Shown: positions 16,818 through 25,032 of the stretch, in pieces
How positions within the stretch are numbered: position 1 is the first letter of the stretch
How the letters are laid out: each line of letters starts with the position of its first letter
Assembly (NCBI RefSeq): GCF_000024365.1
Contig: NC_013235.1
Coordinates: forward strand, 1,798,001 to 1,862,000
Source: Nakamurella multipartita DSM 44233
GTDB taxonomy: Bacteria > Actinomycetota > Actinomycetes > Mycobacteriales > Nakamurellaceae
Length of the DNA: 64,000 bases
Direction of reading: 5' to 3'
Position numbers and translations under genes: made by a program
The notes under the pieces: generated by a model
Told to the model about the DNA's origin: nothing
The model's database searches: none
What the model saw: only the letters and a program-made list of their open reading frames with translations

Positions 16818-17203
16818 TCGACCGTCTCCTTGGCCGAATGGCCGGTGACCTCGATCGCCGGCATCACTCCGTTGAGCAGCCCCACGATCCCCGGTGCGTC
16901 CATCGTGCAGGTCACCGTCACCAGCAGGCCGTCGGCCCCGGACGTGCACCGCAGCGACGACCGGGTGCCGCCGACCACCCCGTCGCCGAGCTGGGCGGCG
17001 ACCTGCTCGGTGGTCACCGCACCGGTCACGTCGTAGTTCGCCGCGGCCCGTGCCGCGTCGGCCGCGGCCGAGGTCAGCACCGTGCGGGCGTAGGCCCACA
17101 ATCCGATCGAGAGCAGGGCCAGGAACAGCAGCAACAGCAGGACCAGCACCAGGGAGAACTCGGCGACCGACGATCCGCGGTCGCGGTCGCGGTCAGGGGT
17201 CAG
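16814..17203 (-). CDS. TadE-like pseudopilin with apparent CTG start
   Basis: Protein of about 129 residues. The characteristic prepilin segment RGSSVAEFSLVLVLLLLL is near the N-terminus, with the conserved Glu, then a membrane helix and an extracytoplasmic domain with two cysteines (RCTSG and VTCTMD). No ATG, GTG or TTG exists in frame between the region overlapping the Flp-like gene and the membrane helix. The only sensible start is CTG at 17203, which overlaps the previous stop as CTGA, mirroring the ATGA overlaps elsewhere in this operon. Start assignment is therefore inferred from context. Confidence 0.75.
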   Translation of the reverse strand: MTPDRDRDRGSSVAEFSLVLVLLLLLFLALLSIGLWAYARTVLTSAAADAARAAANYDVTGAVTTEQVAAQLGDGVVGGTRSSLRCTSGADGLLVTVTCTMDAPGIVGLLNGVMPAIEVTGHSAKETVE

Positions 17204-17427
17204 CCGGCCCCGGTGACCGATTGGAACGCGTTCTGCACGGCGTTGATGACCTGCTCGCGGAAGACCGCCAGCAGCGCGATCACCACGATCGCGGTCATGA
17301 CGGTGATCATCACCCAGCCGGGCACGTCCCCGCGGTCGCGGTCCTCGTCGTCCGGGGGGCTCAGCCGGGCCAGCATGGTCACGGTGAGCGCGGTCATCCA
17401 TGCCGTCGCACGGCTGATGGGTGTCAT
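17200..17427 (-). CDS. Small Flp-pilin-like membrane protein
   Basis: Protein of 75 residues starting at ATG 17427 with a GGAGG ribosome binding site six bases upstream. An acidic/basic segment PPDDEDRDRGDVPG precedes a membrane helix WVMITVMTAIVVIALLAVF and a short amphipathic tail. Such a layout is typical of Flp major-pilin-like or TadE-associated small proteins encoded after tadC in actinobacteria. It lies 39 bases after tadC, and its stop overlaps the next gene. It is the best candidate for the pilus subunit, although it lacks the classical Gln/Glu-Tyr Flp signature. Confidence 0.7.
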   Translation of the reverse strand: MTPISRATAWMTALTVTMLARLSPPDDEDRDRGDVPGWVMITVMTAIVVIALLAVFREQVINAVQNAFQSVTGAG

Positions 17428-17466
17428 GGGGGCCTCCAGGCTGATTCGGGTGGGTGGTCATGAACG

Positions 17467-18402
17467 TCACTGGGCCACCGTCGTGATGGCCAGCAGTCCG
17501 GGGTAGAGGGCGAAAAGAATGGTGATCGGCAGCACCAGGAAAACGACGGGCACCATCATGGCGATTTCTTTACGGCCGCCGGATTCGAGCAATTGCCGTT
17601 TCGACAGGGCGCGGACGTCGGCCGCCTGCGCGCGGAGCACGTCGGCCAGCGGGGTGCCGCGCTCGATGGCGACGGCCATCCCGTCCAGGAACCGGGCCAG
17701 CGGCTCGAGCCGGGTGCGGTCCCGCAGGTGGGTCAGGGCGGTCAGGAACGGGGTGCCGGCCCGGGTTTCGGCGAGGACGCCGCTGAGCTGGCTGACCAGG
17801 GGACCGTGCGCGAGCTTGGTGACCCGGTCCAACGCGCCGGTCGGGCTTTCGCCGGCGGTGACCGACAGCGCGAGCATCTCGGCGATCACCGGGAACTCGG
17901 CGATGATCTCCTCTTCCTGTTTGCTGACCGCCTGGGTGAGCCACCAGTCGCGGCCCAGGACGCCGGCGGCGGCCGAGACGACGATCAGCAGCAGCAGGAT
18001 GAACGGGTTGGACTGGCCCAGGACGACGGCGAGCAGCCCGATGCCGGCGCCGGCGGCGGCGCCGAGGGAGCCCCACACGACCTGTTCGATCCGGAACTGG
18101 TCGACGGTCAGTGGCGAGCTGATGGCGGTGAGCCGTCGCTCCACCGAGCCGCGCCCGCCCATGATCTTGTCGACGAAGCGGACGGCGTCGCGCAGCAGCG
18201 GCGCGGCCAGCCGGCCGAGGGTGCTGCGCGGGCCGGGCGCGGACCCGGCGAGCAGGCGGGACTGGCCGCCGGCGTCGGCGACGTAGGGGGCGATGCGGTC
18301 GGACAGGGTCGGCCGGCGCAGCGGCGGGGTGGCCAGGATCGCCATCAGCAGGCCGGCCGCGGCCAGCGCGCCGAGGATCCCGCCGAGCAGCGCCGGGCTC
18401 AT
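17467..18402 (-). CDS. tadC: Tad pilus inner-membrane platform protein TadC
   Basis: Protein of 311 residues of the type II secretion F family. It has an N-terminal membrane helix, a pair of central helices, the F-domain block AEMLALSVTAGESPTGAL, and the C-terminal repeat with GGRKEIAMMVPVVFLVLPITILFA. ATG 18402 overlaps the tadB stop by four bases. It would form the membrane platform together with TadB and be driven by the TadA ATPase, which in this window lies far away at 39-40 kb. Confidence 0.9.
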   Translation of the reverse strand: MSPALLGGILGALAAAGLLMAILATPPLRRPTLSDRIAPYVADAGGQSRLLAGSAPGPRSTLGRLAAPLLRDAVRFVDKIMGGRGSVERRLTAISSPLTVDQFRIEQVVWGSLGAAAGAGIGLLAVVLGQSNPFILLLLIVVSAAAGVLGRDWWLTQAVSKQEEEIIAEFPVIAEMLALSVTAGESPTGALDRVTKLAHGPLVSQLSGVLAETRAGTPFLTALTHLRDRTRLEPLARFLDGMAVAIERGTPLADVLRAQAADVRALSKRQLLESGGRKEIAMMVPVVFLVLPITILFALYPGLLAITTVAQ

Positions 18403-19253
18403 CGCAGCACCCGCCGATCCTCGGGCAGCCGGCCGATCCTGATCATCAGCCGGTAGGCGATGAAGGACAGGACGGCCCCGGCGATCAGGATCACCGTGCC
18501 GGTGGGGGTGTCGTAGGCCTGCAGCGTCTCGCGTTGGGTGGCCAGCAGGATCAGCACCAGCCACGGCGCCGCCACGGCCATCCGCGCCGCGTTCACCGAC
18601 CAGGACTGACGGGCCAGCAGCTCCGCGCGGGTACGGGCGTCATCGCGCAGGAATCCGGACAGGGTGGACAGCAGCCGGCCCAGATCGGTGCCGCCGACCT
18701 CCCGGGCCACCCGCAGGGACTCGATCACCCGGTCACCGACCGGGTCGGCCAGGGTCGCCTTGAGCCGGTCCAGGGAATCGTTGAACCGTCCGGTCGTCCG
18801 GTAGTCGGCGCCGAACTGCTTGAACGGGTCGCGAAGCTGCTCGGGCCCGCGGTCGCCGATCGCGGCCAGCGCCTCCGGCAGGGACAGGCCGGCGCGCACC
18901 CCGGAGGTCAGGTTGTCGACCACCTCCGGCCAGAGCTCGCGCAGATCCGCCTGCCGTTTGTGCCGCAGCCGGGACACCATCAGCGCGGGCACCGCGGCCG
19001 CGAAGATCGCGAAGATCAACGAGACGCTGACCGACTGGGTCAGGGTCAGTCCCAGCAGGCCGACGAGCACCGCCGACAGCGCCTGCAGCCCGAATAGCTG
19101 AACCGGGGAGATGCCCGGCAGGCCGGCCTGAAGCAGGTGCTCGCGGGTGCGTTCGAACGGCACCTTTCGCGGTCGGGTCGATTCGGTCGCGGACAGGCCG
19201 TGCCAGATCAGCAACAGGCCGACGCCCAGCATCAAACCGAGAAACGCCCCCAC
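18399..19253 (-). CDS. tadB: Tad pilus inner-membrane platform protein TadB
   Basis: Protein of 284 residues starting at GTG 19253, with a GGAGGGGAGG element about seven bases upstream. It has two N-terminal hydrophobic segments, the F-domain motif NLTSGVRAGLSLPEALAAIG, a REVGGTDLGRLL block, and two C-terminal membrane helices. It is the first gene of the leftward tad operon, with tadC following by ATGA overlap. The upstream 279 bases hold the presumed promoter and a single TTATCCACA DnaA-type box on the minus strand. Confidence 0.9.
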   Translation of the reverse strand: MGAFLGLMLGVGLLLIWHGLSATESTRPRKVPFERTREHLLQAGLPGISPVQLFGLQALSAVLVGLLGLTLTQSVSVSLIFAIFAAAVPALMVSRLRHKRQADLRELWPEVVDNLTSGVRAGLSLPEALAAIGDRGPEQLRDPFKQFGADYRTTGRFNDSLDRLKATLADPVGDRVIESLRVAREVGGTDLGRLLSTLSGFLRDDARTRAELLARQSWSVNAARMAVAAPWLVLILLATQRETLQAYDTPTGTVILIAGAVLSFIAYRLMIRIGRLPEDRRVLR

Positions 19254-19532
19254 GCACGTGCCTCCCCTCCGCGTTCTTGCGGCGCGATCGGGTGACGATA
19301 CCTATCCGGGAGGGGTGGGCCGAAATTTACTTTGCGTGATGTGGATAACTCATGATCAATTGTCCGGAGAAGCGATCGGGAAGATCACGGGGGACCGCTC
19401 GGAGCGCACTCGCAACGAATTTGACCAGCCCCGACGGGTGTCGATCCGGGGTGGCCAATGGGTCGACCGGGTGAATCCGGGGGGCGGCGCAGGCCGTCGC
19501 TCGGTGACGGTGCGCCACGAACGGAGCTTTCC
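19254..19532. other. Intergenic region upstream of tadB with one DnaA-type box
   Basis: Non-coding gap between the metzincin gene and tadB. It is more AT-rich than its surroundings around 19320-19370. TGTGGATAA at 19340-19348 is a perfect complement of the DnaA box TTATCCACA. It presumably carries the tad promoter; no convincing -35/-10 pair could be fixed. One such 9-mer could occur by chance. Confidence 0.45.
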
Positions 19533-20756
19533 TCAGGCCGGGCCCCAGACGCTCAGCTTGGCCGCCAGCGATCCGGGGAAGACCTCCTTGCCCCAGACCT
19601 CACCGATCTTCTCGAACGGCACCAGGTTGTCGTGCACGTGGGCGCCCTTCCCGGAGCCGATGGCGACCGGGTCCAGCCCCATGCCGCCGCCCATGATCGA
19701 GCCGTATTCGGCCTGGTTGACGCCATAACAGACGCCGTCGCCAGCGCAGCGGACGTGTTGCAGTCCCATGGCGTGGCCGAATTCGTGGGCCGAGGTGATC
19801 TGCTGGCTGCTGACCTTGCTGTGGTCCGGGTGCTCCAGGCTGGTCGGCTTGAGGTCGTTGTCGCCCACCTGCAGGGCGCCCGATCGAGCGTTCGCACCCG
19901 GCTCCATTCGTTGGTTGACGTTCGAACGCACATTGGCGGTGGCCCCGTAGACCTTGAACGAGATGTGCTCACCGCTGTCCACGAGTTGCACCGAGACCTT
20001 GGTGGCGAAGGCCGGCACGGCGAGACCTTTGGTGACCGGTTTGACCGACCCGGTACCCGACCAGGCCGATTCGATGACCGATTTCATCTTCGGTCCGAAC
20101 TGTTTGAAGGCGGGAATGTTGTTTTTCTCCCAATCCTTGGTGCCGACCGGGTCGCCGCTGTAAGTCTGGCCTTCGACCATTTCCACCTTGATCCGCATGA
20201 TCAGGGTGATGGTGCCGGTGCTGGGGTCGACCAGGGCGTCGAACCGGTTGTCGAACTTGGTGCGGTCGAAGGTGCGGACGGTCGCCGGCGCGCCGACATA
20301 GCGCATCAGGTCGTCGATCTGGTCCAGCGGGAGGGCGACCAGCTCGGTGGCGTTGGCACTGGCGAACGCCGCCCAGTTCCCCTTGTTCTGCACCGCCCGG
20401 ATGGCCAGGATCAGCCGTGGGCCACCGACGAACTGCGCCGCCGGCTCGTCCGCGCGGACCGGTGGCGGCAGCGCCGCCACCGATGGCAGCAGCGCGTACA
20501 TGGCCTGCCCCTGGATGGCGGCCAACGCTTTCTCGTGGTCCTGGTCGCGTTGCACCACGGTTCGCTGCAGCGCGCGGGTCACCGAGGCGTTGCCGGCGAG
20601 CCGCTGCAGGCCGACCAGTTGCCGGGATCGGCTCCCCACGTCCCGACCCGCCGTGGCCACTACCGGCGGGAGGTCGGGGCGGTCGGCGCTCGGCCCCCGG
20701 ATCGGCCCCGCTCGGGCCGGCGCGGGCTCCGCTCGGGTCGCCCGCACCGATTCCAT
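19533..20756 (-). CDS. Metzincin-type metalloprotease with injection-cargo-like N-terminus
   Basis: Protein of 407 residues with no signal peptide. The N-terminal 90 residues are disordered and basic and include QLVGLQRLAGNASVTRALQR and VVQRD, the kind of segment seen in DUF4157-type proteins and in cargo of extracellular contractile injection systems. The C-terminal part has the full metzincin zinc motif HEFGHAMGLQH (residues 324-334), followed by a candidate Met-turn SIM at residue 355 and two nearby cysteines. The family relationship of the middle region is not recognised. No sheath, tube or baseplate genes occur in the window, so it would be an orphan. Protease activity is inferred from the motif. 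Confidence 0.75.
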   Translation of the reverse strand: MESVRATRAEPAPARAGPIRGPSADRPDLPPVVATAGRDVGSRSRQLVGLQRLAGNASVTRALQRTVVQRDQDHEKALAAIQGQAMYALLPSVAALPPPVRADEPAAQFVGGPRLILAIRAVQNKGNWAAFASANATELVALPLDQIDDLMRYVGAPATVRTFDRTKFDNRFDALVDPSTGTITLIMRIKVEMVEGQTYSGDPVGTKDWEKNNIPAFKQFGPKMKSVIESAWSGTGSVKPVTKGLAVPAFATKVSVQLVDSGEHISFKVYGATANVRSNVNQRMEPGANARSGALQVGDNDLKPTSLEHPDHSKVSSQQITSAHEFGHAMGLQHVRCAGDGVCYGVNQAEYGSIMGGGMGLDPVAIGSGKGAHVHDNLVPFEKIGEVWGKEVFPGSLAAKLSVWGPA

Positions 20757-20845
20757 CCTCGGAAATCTAGGCGCCGGCCGGCGCGGGGCCCAGGCCCCGC
20801 GGCCCGCCCGATGGGGACGCCCCGCTGCCCCTTCGGGCACCGGAT

Positions 20846-21682
20846 TCACGGCCGCGGTGGTCCGGCCTCGATCCGCCGCCGGTGCCGGTCGACCGCGTCG
20901 GCACCCATCGACCAGTCGGACTCGACCCAGTAGGTGGCGCCGGCGTCCACCCATTCGCGGGCCGTCGCGTCCCCGGCCGCCCCGGGTTCGCTGACTCCCT
21001 CGGCGACCACCTGGTAGCCGTCCCAGGGCAGCCCGGCCTCGGCCCGCAGCGGCCGGACCGCGGCCACTACGTCGGCCAGGTCGGCCGGGCCGAACGGCGT
21101 CTCGGCCGCGTACCCGACCTTGGTGGCCAGCAGGCCGTCCCACCGCGCGGCCCGGCGCAACGACCTGGTCGCGGGGTATGCGCCGACGACCCAGACCGGC
21201 ACTCGGGGCTGCTGGATCGGCGCCGGCGGCGGCATGAAGTCGGTGGGGTGGACCTGGTAGTGCGTGCCGGTGTACTCGAACGGCTGGCCGCGCATCAGCC
21301 CGTCGTAGACGGCCAGGCCCTCGTCGAGCTTTTCCGCCCGCACCTTGCGACCCTCGTCCCGTTCGAACGCCAACCAGCCCTCGTGCAACGCGCCCATCCC
21401 GACCGCCAGCTGGACCCGGCCGCCGGAGAGCGCATCGAGGGTGGCCGCCCGCCCGGCCAGGTCCCACGGCCGGATCCGGGGCAGCGGGGTGAGCATGGTG
21501 CCCAACCGGATCCGCTCGGTGACCATCGCCGCCGCGGTCAGCGTCACCCAGGCGTCCTGGCCCCACACGGCCTCCCAGGTGAAGATCGCGTCCCACCCGG
21601 CGGCCTCCGCCTCCACCGCCAGGTCGGCGAACTCCCGGGAGCTGGCCGCACTGATCACGATTCCTGTCTGCAGGTTCGTCAT
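20846..21682 (-). CDS. LLM-class F420-dependent oxidoreductase
   Basis: Protein of 278 residues, preferred start ATG 21682; an upstream GTG at 21736 would add 18 residues of unlikely sequence. It has the luciferase-like barrel with TGIVISAASSREFADLA at the N-terminus, WDAIFTWEAVWGQDAW, a LGTMLTPLPRIRPWDLA segment and SGGRVQLAVGMG. These are typical of F420-dependent members of the family. Substrate unknown. It lies just downstream of the GyrI-like gene on the same strand (60-base gap), and the two could be cotranscribed. Confidence 0.85.
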   Translation of the reverse strand: MTNLQTGIVISAASSREFADLAVEAEAAGWDAIFTWEAVWGQDAWVTLTAAAMVTERIRLGTMLTPLPRIRPWDLAGRAATLDALSGGRVQLAVGMGALHEGWLAFERDEGRKVRAEKLDEGLAVYDGLMRGQPFEYTGTHYQVHPTDFMPPPAPIQQPRVPVWVVGAYPATRSLRRAARWDGLLATKVGYAAETPFGPADLADVVAAVRPLRAEAGLPWDGYQVVAEGVSEPGAAGDATAREWVDAGATYWVESDWSMGADAVDRHRRRIEAGPPRP

Positions 21683-21742
21683 GGCCGGCAGGGTGTCACA
21701 AACCTCCGACAGTGCCCTGAAAAGCGGGCGCCGCACGGCGGC

Positions 21743-22264
21743 TCAGTCGGCCAGCTTGATCGCCAGTTCGGTGCGGTACCGGTTCGGGTCGGTCTCCAGG
21801 CGCGGGTCGGTCAGGTAGATCTCCAGCCGGGCGGTCCACCGCTCCAGACCGTCCTCGGTCTCCATGTCCAGGCGCAGCTCCTGCTCGCTCGCCCAGGCCA
21901 GCAGGCGCTCGGTGGCCGCGCGCAGACCGTCGAACGAGCCGACGTGGGTCAGGCCGGCGTACCGGCCGGCCGGCAGGTGCCCGGACTCGACCGTGAACGG
22001 CAGCACGTGCTCGGGCAGCTCGGCGCCGTCCGGCACGGGCACCCCGACCTGCAGTGTCATCGCATCCCCGCGCAGGTCCAGGTACCGGAAGAAGGGTGCG
22101 CCGGTCGGGGTGATCCCGCGGCTGATCAGCGCCCCGACGAGCTCCGGGATGCGGTCGGCGATCTGCGCGATGGTCGCTGTGCTCACGCCGGTGGTGGTGC
22201 CGACGAAGGGCACGGCGGGGCGGTCCTGCAGGTGTGGCTCGGCGCCGGTCTCGGAAGTGGTCAT
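21743..22264 (-). CDS. GyrI-like small-molecule binding domain protein
   Basis: Protein of 173 residues forming a stand-alone GyrI-like/AraC effector-binding domain (SHS2 duplication). Typical blocks are VPFVGTTTGVSTATIAQIA, RGITPTGAPFFRY, a central VPVPDGAELPEHVLPFTVE and the C-terminal LEIYLTDPR with YRTELAIKL. No DNA-binding domain is attached. Such proteins bind amphipathic drugs or small ligands, or inhibit gyrase; the role here is unknown. Confidence 0.85.
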   Translation of the reverse strand: MTTSETGAEPHLQDRPAVPFVGTTTGVSTATIAQIADRIPELVGALISRGITPTGAPFFRYLDLRGDAMTLQVGVPVPDGAELPEHVLPFTVESGHLPAGRYAGLTHVGSFDGLRAATERLLAWASEQELRLDMETEDGLERWTARLEIYLTDPRLETDPNRYRTELAIKLAD

Positions 22265-22315
22265 GGCTCATTGGACCGCAGCGCGCCGGACAACTCAGCG
22301 CCGAGCGAGGAATTC

Positions 22316-23539
22316 TCAGTCGGGCAGGATCGGCATGGCGGCCCGCTGCTCGCGGCCGACCAGCACGCCCCGGGTCAGCGAGGCGGCGCCGAAACGTTCC
22401 CGGATGCCGTCCATCGCCGTGTCCAGGGCGGCGTCCCGGACCGGGGCCGACCGGGCCCCGAACGGCAACTCCAGCTGACCGTCCTCGTCGTCCAGGTTGC
22501 CCACCGCGATGCCGAGCAAGGTGAGCCCGCCGCGGTCCCGGATCAGCGGCCGGGCCGTGGCCACCAGGTCCCGTACCGCCTCCAGGATCACCGGGGTCTG
22601 CGCCGTGGGCCGGGCCAAGGTGTGGGACCGGCTGGCCCGGGTGAAGTCGTCGAAGCGCAGGCGCAGCATGACCGTGCGGCCCTCGCGGCCGGCCTTGCGC
22701 ATCCGGCCGCCGACCCGCTCGACCAGCGCGATGACGATCGCGTCGATCTCGGCCAGCGAGTGCTGGCCCCGGCCCATCGCGTGCTGCGAGCCGATCGACC
22801 CCCGCCGCTTGCCGACCTGGACGGCGCGCGGGTCGTGATTGTGCGCCAGCGCGTGCAGGTGCCGGCCCGACCCCTGACCCAGCGCGGTGAGCAGGGTGGC
22901 CTCGTCCAGCCCGGCGACCTGACCCACCGTGGTCACGCCCAGGGCGTGCAGCTTGGCCGTGGTCTTGGGGCCGACGCCCCACAACCGCTGCACCGGCAAG
23001 GGATGCAGGAACTCCAGCTCCCGGTCCGGTTCGACCACCAGCAGCCCGTCCGGCTTGGCCACCCCGCTGGCCACCTTGGCCAGGAACTTGGTGCGGGCGA
23101 CGCCGACGGTGATCTTCAGGCCGACCCGCTCGAGCACGGCGGCCCGCAGCCGGGCGGCGATCTGCGCCGGCTCGCCGGAGACCCGGCGCAGCCCGCCGAC
23201 GTCCAGGAACGCCTCGTCGATGGACAGGCCCTCGACCAGCGGCGTCGTGTCCCGGAACACCTCGAACACGTCGTGGCTGGCCCGGGTGTAGGCCTTGAAC
23301 CGGGGCTCGACGACGACCGCGTCCGGACACAGGGCCAGGGCCTGCCGGCCGCCCATCGCGGTCCGTACCCCCATCGCCTTGGCCTCGTAACTGGCGGCGA
23401 GCACGACGCCGCCGCCGACGATGACCGGGCGACCCTGCAGCGTGGGGTTGTCGCGCTGCTCGACCGAGGCGAAGAAGGCGTCCAGGTCGGCGTGCAGGAT
23501 CGACGCGTCCGTCCTGGTCCCGCTGATGCGCACGAACAC
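22316..23539 (-). CDS. dinB: DNA polymerase IV (Y-family translesion polymerase)
   Basis: Protein of 407 residues. The catalytic carboxylates are D18 in LHADLDAFFASVEQRD and D108/E109 in LSIDEAFLDV. The palm, finger and little-finger regions follow in normal order. A QLELPF segment near the C-terminus fits a beta-clamp-binding motif. ATG 23539 or GTG two codons later could start the protein. It performs error-prone bypass of damaged bases. Promoter elements were not resolved, and no clear LexA box was found at the start. Confidence 0.95.
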   Translation of the reverse strand: MFVRISGTRTDASILHADLDAFFASVEQRDNPTLQGRPVIVGGGVVLAASYEAKAMGVRTAMGGRQALALCPDAVVVEPRFKAYTRASHDVFEVFRDTTPLVEGLSIDEAFLDVGGLRRVSGEPAQIAARLRAAVLERVGLKITVGVARTKFLAKVASGVAKPDGLLVVEPDRELEFLHPLPVQRLWGVGPKTTAKLHALGVTTVGQVAGLDEATLLTALGQGSGRHLHALAHNHDPRAVQVGKRRGSIGSQHAMGRGQHSLAEIDAIVIALVERVGGRMRKAGREGRTVMLRLRFDDFTRASRSHTLARPTAQTPVILEAVRDLVATARPLIRDRGGLTLLGIAVGNLDDEDGQLELPFGARSAPVRDAALDTAMDGIRERFGAASLTRGVLVGREQRAAMPILPD

Positions 23540-23584
23540 ATGTTCGCATGCCGGCGGCGCGCTGTCGAGGGCGGCGCGCCCGGC

Positions 23585-24004
23585 TCAGCCGCCCTGGGCG
23601 CCCGGGTAGCTGCCCACGCTCCAGGCGTTGCCCTCGGGATCGAGGAAGGCGAACTCGCGGCTGCCGTAGTCGGTCTCGGCCAGTTCGCGCAGCACCGTCC
23701 AGCCGGCCGCGGCGACCCGGGCGGCGACGCCGGCGACGTCGTCGGTGGACAGGTAGGCGGTGCCGGTGCCGGGACCGCCGGCCGATCCGGACCAGCGCGG
23801 CTCGGTCGGCTCGGAGCCGAACATGATGCCGCCGCCGTCCGGCCAGAGCAGTTCGGCGTGCGCGATCGGCCGGTCCGGACCGCCGGGGTGGACCACCGAT
23901 TCGGTGAATCCGACCACCTCGGTCAGGTAGCGGACCGCGGCCTCGGCGTCGCGGTAGGACAGGGTGGGCCAGGCCCCGGGGCGGGTGGTGGTGGGTGCGT
24001 TCAT
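23585..24004 (-). CDS. VOC family (glyoxalase/bleomycin resistance-like) protein
   Basis: Protein of 139 residues with two beta-alpha-beta-beta-beta units. It starts WPTLSYRDAEAAVRYLTEVVGF, has AHAELLWPDGGGIMFGS in the middle and ends with REFAFLDPEGNAWSVG, the usual C-terminal metal-ligand block of the VOC fold. It is likely transcribed with or near the AraC-type gene upstream (85-base gap on the same strand). Ligand or reaction unknown. Confidence 0.85.
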   Translation of the reverse strand: MNAPTTTRPGAWPTLSYRDAEAAVRYLTEVVGFTESVVHPGGPDRPIAHAELLWPDGGGIMFGSEPTEPRWSGSAGGPGTGTAYLSTDDVAGVAARVAAAGWTVLRELAETDYGSREFAFLDPEGNAWSVGSYPGAQGG

Positions 24005-24089
24005 GCCGCCGACTCTGCCAAGTCGGTCGCCCGCCGTCTTGGAGAAATGTGACCTGCCGACCGCCGGATGCCGGGCCGGACCCGGTGGG

Positions 24090-24911
24090 TCAGTGGTCGG
24101 CCAGCTCGGCGGCCATCCATTGCCGCGGGGTGCAGCCGGCGAACTCCCGCCACTCCGCGGTCAGGTGGGACTGGTCGGCGTAGCCACTGTCCTGCGCGAT
24201 CCGGCCGAGCTCCCCGGCCCGACCGATCATCAGCCGGCGGGATCGCTGGAACCGGGCCAGCCGGGCGAGATCCTTGGCGCCGACGCCGATCTCCGCGCGC
24301 AGCCGCCGGGTCAGGTGGGCCCGCGACCAACCGACGTCGCGGGCGACGTCGCCGATCCGGGCCCGGCCGTCGCTGCCCACGATGAGCCGCCAGGCGCGGG
24401 CCAGCTCCCGCGGGGCGGGTGAGGCCGCGGCGGCCCGGGTGCGCTCGCGCAGCCACCCGTTGACCGCGGCCACCGCGTCCGGCCCGGTCGGATCCGCGGC
24501 CAGCCGCTCCGTCAGCCCGGCCAGCGGGCCGACGACGTCCCCGACCTCGAGCACCTCGTCGGTGAGCGCCGCGGCCGGCACCCCGAAGACGGCCCGGGCG
24601 GCGAGCGGATGCACGGCCAACTGGATGCCGCGTTGAGCGGAGGTCGGGGCGTGCGGGAGCCGGCGGGGCAACAGCACGGCCCGGGTGTGCAGGCCGCCCA
24701 ACGGGATCCGGAACGCGCCCTCCCGCCGGCCCGCGGGGGACGGGACGTGGATCGGCAGCGGCCCGGACAGCGAGAACACCAGGGTCAGGTAGGGGCTGGG
24801 CAGGCCGCGATGCTCACCGGGCTCGGCGGCCATCCGGTAGCCGATCATCGTCCGGACCGCGCCGGCCGCCTCGGGCGGGGCGGCCAGCGCGACCAGCGCC
24901 TCATCGGCCAT
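24090..24911 (-). CDS. AraC family transcriptional regulator
   Basis: Protein of 273 residues. The N-terminal part is a ligand-binding/oligomerisation domain with no clear match. The C-terminal tandem helix-turn-helix includes [20 protein letters not shown] and [20 protein letters not shown] followed by [11 protein letters not shown], the classical AraC signature. It diverges from nhaA, and its start is 122 bases from that gene. It precedes the VOC gene on the same strand, so control of VOC or nhaA is possible. Confidence 0.9.
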   Translation of the reverse strand: MADEALVALAAPPEAAGAVRTMIGYRMAAEPGEHRGLPSPYLTLVFSLSGPLPIHVPSPAGRREGAFRIPLGGLHTRAVLLPRRLPHAPTSAQRGIQLAVHPLAARAVFGVPAAALTDEVLEVGDVVGPLAGLTERLAADPTGPDAVAAVNGWLRERTRAAAASPAPRELARAWRLIVGSDGRARIGDVARDVGWSRAHLTRRLRAEIGVGAKDLARLARFQRSRRLMIGRAGELGRIAQDSGYADQSHLTAEWREFAGCTPRQWMAAELADH

Positions 24912-24949
24912 GGTCCTCGCCCCCTCAGCTGGTCACGGTCGCGCCTCCG

Positions 24950-25032
24950 GTAACCGTTACGGTATCCCTGTTCACCCGGCGTCTCCGGGTCGATGGAGCG
25001 CCGGGAAGCCTGGTCGGCAGAAGGGTTCCCCT
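24950..25032 (+). promoter_or_regulatory. Structured leader upstream of nhaA
   Basis: A hairpin at 24975-25005 has an outer 7-bp stem CCCGGCG/CGCCGGG and an inner 4-bp stem CTCC/GGAG with a single bulged T and an 8-base loop. It ends 27 bases before the nhaA start. An interrupted palindrome GTAAC-C-GTTAC lies just upstream. The position invites comparison with ion-sensing riboswitches found ahead of nhaA genes, but no known consensus was verified; a simple attenuator or operator is equally possible. Confidence 0.4.

Noticed and set aside
19533-20756. Complete contractile injection system
   Set aside because: Only a cargo-like protein is present; no sheath, tube, spike or AAA+ genes flank it.
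20882-24052. 1,056-residue plus-strand open frame
   Set aside because: High-GC shadow frame lying opposite several well-supported minus-strand genes, rich in Arg/Gly/Ala with no domains.
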